Assembly (NCBI GenBank): GCA_003165235.1
Contig: PLSV01000132.1
Span: 1-42,341 of the forward strand
From: Syntrophobacteraceae bacterium
GTDB taxonomy: Bacteria; Desulfobacterota; Syntrophobacteria; Syntrophobacterales; Syntrophobacteraceae
DNA length: 42,341 bases
Direction: 5' to 3'
Under the pieces are notes generated by a model. That model ran no database searches, was not told the DNA's origin, and saw nothing but the letters and a program-made list of their open reading frames with translations. Each line of letters begins with the position of its first letter. The stretch's first letter is position 1. Of this stretch, positions 1 to 8,293 are shown one piece after another. The position numbers and the translations under genes are program-made.

Positions 1-425
1 TGCTGCCGGAGTTCAACGCCCTTGAGAATGTGATGATGCCAAGTTTGATAGCCGGTTTTCCGAGGGCGGAGGCGAAGTCCAGGGCCGAAGAGCTGCTCGA
101 CAGGCTCGGTTTGTCCGCGAGGTTCAAGCACCGGGTGGGAGAACTGTCCGGCGGCGAACAGCAAAGAGTTGCAGTGGCCAGGGCGCTTTCGCTTCGTCCG
201 AAATTGTTTTTGGCCGATGAGCCGAGCGGTAATCTCGACAGCCGCACGGGGCGCACTCTTCATGAGCTTTTGGTTTCCCTCAACGAAACGCTCGGTTTGA
301 CCATGGTAATCGTTACCCATAACCAGGAGCTTGCCTCCATGATGCACCGGGTCTTACGCCTCAAGGACGCTCATCTCAAAGAGGAACGGGCTCGATCTGA
401 GGTATGCTCGACAGCTTCAATATGA
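1..425 (+). CDS. lolD: Lipoprotein-releasing ABC transporter ATPase LolD, C-terminal part
   Basis: This is the 3' part of an ABC ATPase cut by the window edge; the frame is already open at base 3 and reads LPEFNALENVMMP. That Q-loop-side segment is typical of LolD, the ATPase of LolCDE, which releases outer-membrane lipoproteins from the inner membrane. The signature LSGGEQQRVAVARAL, Walker B LFLADEPSGNLD and switch histidine (IVTHNQ) are all present. The Walker A region lies outside the window. Its position before bamA, skp and the lpx genes agrees with an envelope-assembly role. MacB-type ATPases are close relatives, so the family is certain and the exact name likely. Confidence 0.85.
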   Translation, partial: LPEFNALENVMMPSLIAGFPRAEAKSRAEELLDRLGLSARFKHRVGELSGGEQQRVAVARALSLRPKLFLADEPSGNLDSRTGRTLHELLVSLNETLGLTMVIVTHNQELASMMHRVLRLKDAHLKEERARSEVCSTASI

Positions 426-611
426 TTTTCAATATGATTTATGAGGCGTGAAGCGGGGTTGGGAAAATCGAAAAAATTCTGTTGGGCTTGCGCTGAGAAG
501 GTGGTATTAGAGGGAGCACGGGACGGGCGGTTGCCTTAAAACGGATTCAGGGGTGCGCAGCTTCTGGCTTGGATTTGTTGGGAGCGCGCATTAGCGGAGG
601 GGCCGGAGACC

Positions 612-3278
612 ATGGTGGGCAGGAAAAGAGCGGGGGGAGTTCTATGGTTTTTTGTTTTCTTTGTTCTGGCCCTTCAGCCAGCATGGTCTGAGGACCAACA
701 GCCCAAAGTCGCCGTCTTGCCTTTCGTGATGCATGGCCAGCAAGATGTCCTTAAAACACAAGATTCCATCGATGAGGTTTTTGTCCGGCTCGGCGCCAGG
801 GATGGCATGAAACTGATCGATCCCCTGGAGGTTCAAAAAGCATCGGGGGGTCCTGTCAGTTCCGAGGAACAGGCGCGGTCCATCGGGAGCAGGCTCGGAG
901 CTGCTTACACAGTATTTGGCAGCTTCAACCAGATCGGAAATTCCATCAGCATAGACGCCACGCTGGTGGATGTGTCCGGCCGCAAAAAACCGGTTATCCT
1001 TTTGGCTGAAGAAAAGGGGGCCGAAAACCTGGCTTTGGCCGTTGGGAAAATTGTGCAGCAGATGAGCATCCATGTGCTTTCCAAGGCGTTGATCGCGGAT
1101 GTGAAAGTCAGAGGGAACGACCGTATCGAAGCCGAGGCGATAAAACGCGAGGTCAAGAGCAAGAAAGGTGAAATACTCAAGCCTGAACAGGTGAGTGAAG
1201 ATATTCGGGCTATTTACAAGATGGGCTTTTTCGAAAAAGTGGACGCTGAAGTCGGCGACTCCCCTGCCGGAAAGGTCCTCACGTTTGTCGTACAGGAAAA
1301 CCCGATTGTCCAGGAAGTCAAAGTGAGCGGCCAGAAGAAGATAAAGGAAAAGGACATCCTGGCTGCAATTGTCACAAAAGCGTATGCAATTCTGCAGCGT
1401 AACGTGGTCAGCGACGATGTCCAGAAAATACTCAAGCTCTATCAGCAAAAAGGCTATTACAACGCTGAAGTCACCTCTAAAATCGATTTCCCCAAAGACC
1501 CTCACAAGGCAGTCGTCAGTTTCAACATCCAGGAAATGAATAAAGTTTACATAAAATCGATAGACTTTGTAGGCAACAAGAATATTCCCGCAGGGAAACT
1601 GCGAGGAGTGATGCAAACAAAGGTCAAGAGCCTCCTTTCGATTGTAACTGACAGGGGTATTCTCCAAAAAGACATTCTTGAAACGGATATCGATCGGGTA
1701 ACTGCCTATTACCATGACGAAGGGTATATGGATGCGAAGGTCGGCTCGCCTAGCACCGTTCTCAAAGAGGACGGATTTTACATAAGCATGGCGGTTGAGG
1801 AAGGCCAGAGATATAAAGTGACCGATGTCAGGATGACCGGAGACCTTATAGACGGTTACGAAAAAAAGATAGTGAAAAATTTCCATCTCCAACCCAAAGG
1901 CTACTTCAGCCGTGAAAAACTCCGGCATGACATGGACCTGATAAAGCGGGCCTACATGAACGATGGCTACGCGCGGGTTGAGGTCGACCCTCGAGTCAAA
2001 CGCGATCCTGAAACATATACCACCATTGTTGCTTTCAATGTCGAAATGAAGGGGAAGGTGAAGATTGGTCAGATTTTTGTTACGGGTAATACGAAAACGA
2101 GGGACAATGTCATTCGGCGCGAGCTGCTAATATTTGAAGGCGATGTTTTCAACGCGAGGAAGTTAGAGGATAGCCTTACCAGGCTCAAAAAGCTGGACTT
2201 CTTTGAGACAGTGGAAATTCTTCCGGTCGATACGCCACAAAAGGAAGTGATGGATCTGAATGTAAAAGTAAAAGAAAAGCAGACCGGTGCGATAAGCGTT
2301 GGCGGCGGCTACTCTTCTGAGGACGGTCTTTTTGCGACAGGCCAGATACAGCAGAGAAACCTTTTTGGAAAAGGCGATTCTATCACCCTCAAGGCCTACC
2401 TGGGTCAACTGGCCTCACGTTACATGTTAAGCTATAACAAGCCGTGGCTTTTTGGAACTCCGCTGTCAGGCGGAATTGACATATATGACTGGGTCAGGGC
2501 ATATCAAGATTTTACAAAGGACTCCGTTGGGTTCAAGTTGCGTGCCGGATATCCTCTGGGCCGGTACACCAATGTGACCTTCTCCTATGGGTGGGAAGCA
2601 GCAAAAATTAATAACCTGGATTCGGCGGCTGCGCTCGATCCCCTTTTCTACAGGAGCGAGATCGGCTCCAAGGTCAAGAGTGGGTTTGGTTTTGCATTCG
2701 AACGAAATACAACCGACCATCCCTTCGTGCCCACCAAAGGCACCTATGTCGGCGCCGCTCTCGAGTACGACTCTAAAGCGCTTGGCGGCGACTATGACCT
2801 TTTTAAGGAAGAGTATCATGCGGGCATTTATTACCCGCTTTTTTGGAAATTCGTCGGACACTTGCGCGGTGAGGTGGGCTGGGAGCTTTCGCAGGGAGGC
2901 CTGAATAGCTTTCCTATCTTTGAGCGCTATTTCCTGGGAGGCATAAATTCACTTCGCGGCTGGCGGTTCGGTGAGGTTGGACCGTTGGATCCTTTCGGTC
3001 TGGTGTATGGTGGCGACAAGTACGCGGTCCTCAACGCCGAAGTGCTTTTCCCTATATATGAACAGTATGGCGTACGTGGAGTGGTGTTCTTCGATGCCGG
3101 AAATGCATTCCCGGAGGGTCAGAGCATAAATTTTTCGGGATTCAGGGAAGACATTGGTCCGGGCATCCGGTGGAATTCGCCGTTTGGACCGCTTCGAATC
3201 GAGCTTGGGTACGTCCTTGACAGACGTGCGGGCGAAAAACCTATGGAGATTCAGTTTTCTGCTGGAGCATTCTTTTAA
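612..3278 (+). CDS. bamA: Outer membrane protein assembly factor BamA (Omp85), with an extra N-terminal domain
   Basis: BamA inserts beta-barrel proteins into the outer membrane. The 888-residue product starts with a signal peptide (about 1-26, hydrophobic core WFFVFFVLAL). Residues about 32-155 form an additional domain beginning KVAVLPF and containing GSFNQIGNSISIDATLVDV, which resembles the TolB-N/FlgO-type alpha/beta fold. Five POTRA repeats follow at about 160-555, each with a recognisable G-(N/Q)-x-(K/R) start such as VRGNDRIEAE, VSGQKKIKEK and VTGNTKTRDN. A 16-strand-type barrel fills about 556-888, with the family motif GGINSLRGW and a terminal aromatic residue (AGAFF). E. coli BamA is about 810 residues, so the extra length is the N-terminal domain. 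GCGGAGG precedes the ATG. skp begins 14 bases downstream. Confidence 0.95.
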   Translation: MVGRKRAGGVLWFFVFFVLALQPAWSEDQQPKVAVLPFVMHGQQDVLKTQDSIDEVFVRLGARDGMKLIDPLEVQKASGGPVSSEEQARSIGSRLGAAYTVFGSFNQIGNSISIDATLVDVSGRKKPVILLAEEKGAENLALAVGKIVQQMSIHVLSKALIADVKVRGNDRIEAEAIKREVKSKKGEILKPEQVSEDIRAIYKMGFFEKVDAEVGDSPAGKVLTFVVQENPIVQEVKVSGQKKIKEKDILAAIVTKAYAILQRNVVSDDVQKILKLYQQKGYYNAEVTSKIDFPKDPHKAVVSFNIQEMNKVYIKSIDFVGNKNIPAGKLRGVMQTKVKSLLSIVTDRGILQKDILETDIDRVTAYYHDEGYMDAKVGSPSTVLKEDGFYISMAVEEGQRYKVTDVRMTGDLIDGYEKKIVKNFHLQPKGYFSREKLRHDMDLIKRAYMNDGYARVEVDPRVKRDPETYTTIVAFNVEMKGKVKIGQIFVTGNTKTRDNVIRRELLIFEGDVFNARKLEDSLTRLKKLDFFETVEILPVDTPQKEVMDLNVKVKEKQTGAISVGGGYSSEDGLFATGQIQQRNLFGKGDSITLKAYLGQLASRYMLSYNKPWLFGTPLSGGIDIYDWVRAYQDFTKDSVGFKLRAGYPLGRYTNVTFSYGWEAAKINNLDSAAALDPLFYRSEIGSKVKSGFGFAFERNTTDHPFVPTKGTYVGAALEYDSKALGGDYDLFKEEYHAGIYYPLFWKFVGHLRGEVGWELSQGGLNSFPIFERYFLGGINSLRGWRFGEVGPLDPFGLVYGGDKYAVLNAEVLFPIYEQYGVRGVVFFDAGNAFPEGQSINFSGFREDIGPGIRWNSPFGPLRIELGYVLDRRAGEKPMEIQFSAGAFF

Positions 3279-3292
3279 GGAGCTGAAAAAAA

Positions 3293-3811
3293 ATGAAGAG
3301 ATTTTTTGGATGTGTATTGGTGGCGGCTGGCATTGCCTTGATCTTTTCTGTGAACGCGGTTGCAGCCGGTGGTTCGGTGAAGATTGGTTTTTTTGATCTC
3401 CAGTCGGCGATATCGCAATCTGAGACGGGTAGAAAGTTTGTCGATCAAATGAAAAAAGAGGAGGAAAGTCTCAACGGCGTGTTGGAGCAGAAGGGGCGCA
3501 CTTTTATAGCCGCCAAGGATGAATACGAGAAAAAGAAAGACGCAATGGACGAGAAAGCCAAGAGCCGCAAGGAGAAAGAATTAGGTGATATGTACACGGA
3601 GTTGCAGAAGCTGCGCTCCGAATCAAATGCTAAGCTCAATGAGCAGGCAAGCGCCGCCAAGGGGCCTATTCTCAAGAAGGTGCATGATATAACGGAAAAG
3701 ATCGGTAGAGGTGAGAAGTACGACTTTATTATTGAAAAGACCGTTCTGTATTTCGAAGGCAGTGAGAAGGATGATCTGACCAAGCGGATCGCTGCCGAAC
3801 TTGACAAATAG
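3293..3811 (+). CDS. skp: Periplasmic chaperone Skp/OmpH
   Basis: Skp is a trimeric periplasmic chaperone that holds unfolded outer-membrane proteins on the way to BamA. The 172-residue product has a signal peptide of about 25 residues (MKRFFGCVLVAAGIALIFSV, then an Ala-x-Ala-type site). The mature start VKIGFFDLQSAISQSETG matches the OmpH family's first beta strand. Next comes a long charged coiled-coil rich in K and E (about 50-125), then a second strand pair near KYDFIIEKTVLYF. AAGGAG lies just before the ATG. The gene directly follows bamA, the usual arrangement, and a strong hairpin lies 44 bases downstream. Confidence 0.93.
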   Translation: MKRFFGCVLVAAGIALIFSVNAVAAGGSVKIGFFDLQSAISQSETGRKFVDQMKKEEESLNGVLEQKGRTFIAAKDEYEKKKDAMDEKAKSRKEKELGDMYTELQKLRSESNAKLNEQASAAKGPILKKVHDITEKIGRGEKYDFIIEKTVLYFEGSEKDDLTKRIAAELDK

Positions 3812-3854
3812 TCCCCTAAATGATTGAGCATTCTCGAGGCCGTTTTCCTGTAGA

Positions 3855-3879
3855 GGGCGGGACCAGGTCCCGCCCTTTT
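3855..3879 (+). terminator. Hairpin with T-tract after skp
   Basis: A perfect 9-bp stem GGGCGGGAC / GTCCCGCCC (3855-3863 and 3867-3875) with a 3-base loop is followed by TTTT. It sits between skp and lpxD and could terminate or attenuate the bamA-skp transcript. A second stem, GGCCGGT / ACCGGCC (3908-3914 and 3921-3927), lacks a T-tract. The lpx genes downstream may therefore have their own promoter or be reached by read-through. Confidence 0.65.
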
Positions 3880-3977
3880 GATGCCGGGCTGCGAAGATTC
3901 CTTGCGGGGCCGGTGCAGGAACCGGCCATGCCCGCGATTTATGGGTTATCTTTTCTCTAAGTGGTCTATTTTGCCAG

Positions 3978-5072
3978 ATGGAAACCAGTGCTAACAGTAA
4001 TCTAAAGTGCAGGGGATCCTTTTCGCTCGGCGAACTTAGCCGTCTGCTGGATGCCGAGGTCAAGGGCGACCCGGATTTGAATATCACCGGCATAGGGGCG
4101 CTGGACAGCGCAACCTCCGGGCAATTGAGCTTTCTGGTTGATTCCAGCTATCGTCATCTGGTCTCAGGATGCAGGGCATCGGCTCTGATTGTGTCTTCGG
4201 AATTTCAGGAACTGGAATTCAATCTTCTCATCGCCAGGAATCCTTACCTGGCTCTGGCTAAAGCGGCCCAGTTGTTTCTTCCCGAATCGGCAGAGAAAGC
4301 CGGGATACATCCGGCCGCTTTTATCGGCGAGGGTGTATCGTTCGGGGACGGAGTTTCAGCGGGTCCGTTTGCCCATGTTGGAGACAATTCGCAGATAGGC
4401 GCCGGGACCAGGATAGGCGCCGGCGCTTACCTGGGCAAAGGGGTGCGAATCGGCGAGAGGTGTCTGATACATCCCAGGGCTTCCATTCTCGACGGGTGCA
4501 TTATCGGCGACCGGGTTATTATCCACACGGGCGCTGTAATCGGCGCGGATGGATACGGGTACGCACAGGACGAACAGGGCAGGCATGTAAAAATCCCCCA
4601 GACCGGCATAGTGCAGATCGACGATGACGTGGAGATCGGCGCTAATGCTACGGTAGATCGGGCAACTTTTGGCAGGACCTGGATAAAGCGCGGCACAAAA
4701 ATCGATAATCTTGTCATGATCGCGCACAATGTCGTAGTGGGCGAGGATTGTATTCTGGTTGGGCAGGTGGGTATTTCGGGCAGCACCCGGCTTGGAAACC
4801 AGGTGTTCCTGGCCGGACAGGTCGGAATAGTCGGCCACGTTCAGATTGGGGACGGAGTGAAAGTAGGCGCGCAAGCCGGCGTTCATCATTCCGTCAAGCC
4901 CAACCAAATCCTTGCGGGCGGCTACCCTGCCGTTCCCCATGATGAGTGGCTCAGAACTTACGCTAATATACAGCGCCTGCCCAGGCTCAAGGAAGCTTTG
5001 AAACGACTGGACGAAAGGATCCACAGAATCGAGGAGCTACTGAAAAAGGATGATGGACGTAACTCAGATTAA
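3978..5072 (+). CDS. lpxD: UDP-3-O-(3-hydroxyacyl)glucosamine N-acyltransferase LpxD
   Basis: LpxD adds the N-linked hydroxyacyl chain in lipid A synthesis (third step, cytoplasmic, acyl-ACP dependent). The 364-residue protein has the N-terminal uridine-binding domain (about 14-110, with GDPDLNITGIGALDSA and GQLSFL). A left-handed beta-helix of hexapeptide repeats follows (about 115-320, e.g. IGERCLIHPRASILDGCIIG). The catalytic histidine is in MIAHNVVVGEDC. A C-terminal helix ends the protein (ALKRLDERIHRIEELL). Length is slightly above the usual 340. No strong Shine-Dalgarno precedes this ATG, so the start is probable rather than certain. Its 3' end overlaps fabZ by 23 bases, implying translational coupling. 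Confidence 0.95.
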   Translation: METSANSNLKCRGSFSLGELSRLLDAEVKGDPDLNITGIGALDSATSGQLSFLVDSSYRHLVSGCRASALIVSSEFQELEFNLLIARNPYLALAKAAQLFLPESAEKAGIHPAAFIGEGVSFGDGVSAGPFAHVGDNSQIGAGTRIGAGAYLGKGVRIGERCLIHPRASILDGCIIGDRVIIHTGAVIGADGYGYAQDEQGRHVKIPQTGIVQIDDDVEIGANATVDRATFGRTWIKRGTKIDNLVMIAHNVVVGEDCILVGQVGISGSTRLGNQVFLAGQVGIVGHVQIGDGVKVGAQAGVHHSVKPNQILAGGYPAVPHDEWLRTYANIQRLPRLKEALKRLDERIHRIEELLKKDDGRNSD

Positions 5073-5499
5073 GGAAATCATTCCACACCGCTATCCTTTC
5101 CTCTTCGTGGAAAAAATTGTCGAATGCACCTCCGACGAGATAGTGGGTATCAAAAACGTTTCAGTCAACGAGCCCTTTTTCCAGGGGCATTTTCCAGGCG
5201 ATCCCATCATGCCCGGCGTCCTCATCCTGGAAGCCATGGCCCAGACCGGGGGCATTCTAGTCTTAACGGTATTCCCGCAGTATAAGAACAAGCCGTTTTA
5301 TTTTGCGGGCGTGGACAAGGTTCGTTTCCGCAAACCCGTGCGGCCGGGGGACCGGCTTGTTATGAAGGTCAAAATTCAGAAACAACGCGGCGTGTTTTTC
5401 AAAATGTTCGGCGAAGCTTTCGTGGATGACAAGCTGGCGGCTGAGGCTGAAATGATGGTAAACGTCGATCTGAACTCAGGGGAGACTAAAGGCGACTAG
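5050..5499 (+). CDS. fabZ: 3-hydroxyacyl-ACP dehydratase FabZ
   Basis: FabZ dehydrates 3-hydroxyacyl-ACP in fatty acid elongation and competes with LpxA/LpxD for the same hydroxyacyl-ACP, so its place between lpxD and lpxA is functionally sensible and common. The 149-residue hotdog protein has IPHRYPFLFVEKI near the N-terminus. The catalytic histidine is in FFQGHFPGDPIMPGV and the catalytic glutamate in LILEAMAQTGG. Two adjacent ATGs (5050 and 5053) could both serve; AAAAGGA lies immediately upstream, inside lpxD. The product is full length for the family. Confidence 0.96.
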   Translation: MMDVTQIKEIIPHRYPFLFVEKIVECTSDEIVGIKNVSVNEPFFQGHFPGDPIMPGVLILEAMAQTGGILVLTVFPQYKNKPFYFAGVDKVRFRKPVRPGDRLVMKVKIQKQRGVFFKMFGEAFVDDKLAAEAEMMVNVDLNSGETKGD

Positions 5500-5549
5500 A
5501 AAGGTTTGCGCCTGGCCTAAGATCCTGTTTCAAACACAGTGGAGACAAG

Positions 5550-6323
5550 ATGCCGATTCACCCTACTGCAATAATTTCCCCGAAAGCTGAACTTGCCGAA
5601 GACGTTACTATAGAGGCATACAGCATTATCGGTCCTGATGTCGCCATTGGACCGGGGACCGTGGCGGGCCCGCATATAGTGATAGATGGCAAAACAACGA
5701 TTGGCAGCAATAACCGGATATATCCTTTTGTATCTATTGGGCTTTCTCCGCAAGACATTACCTACGCCGGTGAGGATACCCAGGTAATTATCGGAAACGA
5801 CAATATAATTCGCGAAAACGTGACGATCCACAGGGGATCTCCGGGCGGCGCCGGCGCCACCCGGATCGGCGACGGGTGTTTTCTGATGGCCTATGCGCAT
5901 GTCGCTCATGATTGCAAGATTGGAAACGGGGTCATAATGGCGAATGCCGCAACCCTGGGAGGTCACGTGGAAGTGGGTGAATGCGCTGTGATCGGCGGGA
6001 TCGTGGCCATCCACCAGTTTGTGAGACTGGGGGAATACAGTTGCATGGGGGGATTCGCGGCTACCGGCAAGGACATCCCTCCGTATATGCTGGCTTCACG
6101 CACGCCTGCGACTCTCCACGGCCCAAACCTCATAGGCCTCAGACGACACGGCTTTTCAACAAAGTCTATCCAGGCGATCAAGAAATTTTACAGGATATTC
6201 TTCCGTTCGGGTCTCACCGTGAAGGTGGCGATTGAAAAAATCCGCCAGGAGGTTGAACCCCTCCCTGAAGTTGAAAAGCTGATCGAATTTGTTTCAAGCT
6301 CCAAGAGAGGAATAACCAGGTGA
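5550..6323 (+). CDS. lpxA: Acyl-ACP--UDP-N-acetylglucosamine O-acyltransferase LpxA
   Basis: LpxA carries out the first step of lipid A synthesis, O-acylation of UDP-GlcNAc (or a 3-amino analogue) in the cytoplasm. The 257-residue length is standard. Residues about 1-190 are hexapeptide repeats starting MPIHPTAIISPKAELAEDV, with the catalytic histidine in AYAHVAHDCKIGNGV. The helical C-terminal domain contains GLRRHGFS, a family hallmark. GGAGA lies upstream of the ATG. The TGA stop overlaps the GTG start of the next gene (GTGA), a tight coupling with lpxI. Confidence 0.96.
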   Translation: MPIHPTAIISPKAELAEDVTIEAYSIIGPDVAIGPGTVAGPHIVIDGKTTIGSNNRIYPFVSIGLSPQDITYAGEDTQVIIGNDNIIRENVTIHRGSPGGAGATRIGDGCFLMAYAHVAHDCKIGNGVIMANAATLGGHVEVGECAVIGGIVAIHQFVRLGEYSCMGGFAATGKDIPPYMLASRTPATLHGPNLIGLRRHGFSTKSIQAIKKFYRIFFRSGLTVKVAIEKIRQEVEPLPEVEKLIEFVSSSKRGITR

Positions 6324-8293
6324 CGGTCCTGAGAAATACGGATATTCCGGATAACAGGATCAGGCACGTAGGACTCATTGCGGGCAGCGGGCAATTTCCG
6401 CTGCTCTTTGCCAATGCGGCCCGTCAGGCTTCGGTCCGCGTCCTTGCAGTCGGCTTCGATGGCGAAACCGATCCCGCCCTTTCCAAATACGTCGATGAAT
6501 TTCACATGCTTAAACTAGGGCAACTCAACCGCCTCGTGGGAACTTTCAAAAACGCTGGAATTACCCATGCTGCAATGGCTGGGGCAATCAACAAGACCCG
6601 CATGTATACGAAAATCCGTCCGGACTGGAGGGCCGTGCGATTTCTGAGCAGGCTTCGAAATAAGAAAGACGACTTTCTTTTGAGGGCACTCGCAGATGAA
6701 CTTGAGTCAGAGGGAATACTTATCCAGCCATCCACCATTTTCCTGCCCGAACTCCTGGCGCCCGAAGGGAGCCTCACACGCCGCAAACCGAACCGGCGCG
6801 AGCGCGTGGACATCGTTTTCGGCTGGACCCTGGCAAAGGAGATCGGGAGGCTCGATATTGGGCAATGCATCGTGGTGAAACACCAGGCTGTGCTCGCCGT
6901 CGAAGGAATAGACGGCACCGACGCAACCATTATGCGTGGAGGCCGTCTTTGCCGGGAAGGCGCGGTAGTAGTCAAGGTCAGCAAGCCCATGCAGGATTTG
7001 CGCTTCGATGTCCCAGCCGTTGGTTCGGACACCATTGAGGTGATGAAAAGAGTCAATGCACGGGTGCTAGTCCTCGAAGCAGGAAAAACGGTAATATTCG
7101 ACCGGGACAAAATGATAGACGCTGCGGATTCTGCCGGGATCTCGATACTCGTCCAAAAGGAGGGATTTCTTCCCCAGGAAAACCAGGACAATGACGCGCT
7201 GGCGGTCCTGGAATCGAGTCTTTCCGATCAGAACGGATCGCGGCGTGCGGAGCGTTCAGAAGAACAAACGGAGCCCCCAAGAGCCATTTTGGTCCGCAGC
7301 CCTCGCCCTGACGCCGTGCGCGCGGCCGTGATCGGAGTTGGCTATCTCGGCCGCTTTCACGCCCAAAAATATGCCAGGTTGCCTGAGGCCAATCTCGTTT
7401 CAGTAATCGATATAAACAGCCAACGCGGCCTGCAGGTGGCGAAAGAGGTTAATACCATGGCCTTAACCGATTACAGGGAGCTCATCGGCAAGGTCGATGC
7501 GGTCAGCATTGTTACGCCCACGCCCCACCACTTTGCTATCGCAAAGGAATTCCTCGCATCGGGGGTGCATGTTCTTCTCGAAAAGCCGATGACAAAAAAC
7601 CTGGAGCAAGCCGACGAACTTATCGCAACGGCAAAAAAGAGCGGCGCAATTCTGCAGGTCGGTCATCTGGAGCGGTTCAACTCCGCATTTACGGCCATTC
7701 GCCCGCGCCTGCGCGACCCAATGTTCATCGAAGCCCATCGGCTCGCTCTTTTTAATGAAAGAGGTCTCGAAGTAGACGTCATACTTGATCTCATGATTCA
7801 CGACATCGACATCGCACTCAGCATCATCAACGCCCCTCTCAAGGACGTTCATGCTTCCGGCGTTTCCGCCCTCAGTCCTCTTCCGGACATCGCAAGCGTT
7901 CGAATGGAGTTTGAAAACGGCGCCGTCGCTAATCTCACCGCAAGCAGAATCTCGATCAAGAGCATGAGGAAGCTGCGCATCTTCCAGGAGAATTGCTATT
8001 TTTCGATCGACTATGCCACCAAACGCGCCTACGCCGTATACAGGGAACCCGAATCGGGTGACGACGGCTTTCCCCAGCTTTCGATGGAGGAAATGGAAAT
8101 AATCGAGAAGGATTCCCTTGAAGAAGAGATCAGCGACTTTCTGAGGTCTGTCAGAACGGCTGCCCGGCCTGAAGTGGATGGCGAGCAGGGGCGCCGGGCT
8201 CTTGCAGTTGCACTTGAAATATCGAGCCGGATTGAGGAACAAATGCGCACTAAACGCTTTTTCCCGGAGAGCGGGAATTGGAAATCTTCATAA
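6320..8293 (+). CDS. lpxI: Fusion of LpxI (UDP-2,3-diacylglucosamine pyrophosphatase) and a Gfo/Idh/MocA oxidoreductase
   Basis: One 657-residue frame holds two enzymes. Residues about 14-285 match LpxI (DUF1009): GLIAGSGQFPLLFANAARQ at the start, then MAGAINKTRMY, KHQAVLAVEGIDGTDATI and FDVPAVGSDTIEVM near the end. LpxI hydrolyses UDP-2,3-diacylglucosamine to lipid X, replacing LpxH. A hydrophilic linker (about 286-330) leads to a Gfo/Idh/MocA domain (about 332-657) with a Rossmann motif AVIGVGYLGRFHAQKYA, the EKP motif (VLLEKPMTKN) and a GHLERFN segment. Separate lpxI and oxidoreductase genes are what I would expect between lpxA and lpxB; here no stop separates them. The oxidoreductase may act on UDP-GlcNAc (GnnA-like), which is inference; no GnnB aminotransferase is nearby. 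The GTG start is chosen from the overlap with lpxA and the upstream AAGAGAGG. Confidence 0.88.
   Translation: MTVLRNTDIPDNRIRHVGLIAGSGQFPLLFANAARQASVRVLAVGFDGETDPALSKYVDEFHMLKLGQLNRLVGTFKNAGITHAAMAGAINKTRMYTKIRPDWRAVRFLSRLRNKKDDFLLRALADELESEGILIQPSTIFLPELLAPEGSLTRRKPNRRERVDIVFGWTLAKEIGRLDIGQCIVVKHQAVLAVEGIDGTDATIMRGGRLCREGAVVVKVSKPMQDLRFDVPAVGSDTIEVMKRVNARVLVLEAGKTVIFDRDKMIDAADSAGISILVQKEGFLPQENQDNDALAVLESSLSDQNGSRRAERSEEQTEPPRAILVRSPRPDAVRAAVIGVGYLGRFHAQKYARLPEANLVSVIDINSQRGLQVAKEVNTMALTDYRELIGKVDAVSIVTPTPHHFAIAKEFLASGVHVLLEKPMTKNLEQADELIATAKKSGAILQVGHLERFNSAFTAIRPRLRDPMFIEAHRLALFNERGLEVDVILDLMIHDIDIALSIINAPLKDVHASGVSALSPLPDIASVRMEFENGAVANLTASRISIKSMRKLRIFQENCYFSIDYATKRAYAVYREPESGDDGFPQLSMEEMEIIEKDSLEEEISDFLRSVRTAARPEVDGEQGRRALAVALEISSRIEEQMRTKRFFPESGNWKSS

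Noticed and set aside
642..1928. A 428-codon open frame on the strand opposite bamA
   Set aside because: It is the mirror of the bamA coding frame, has no recognisable domain or ribosome site, and bamA is certain. The same holds for the long antisense frames opposite cysS and iorA.
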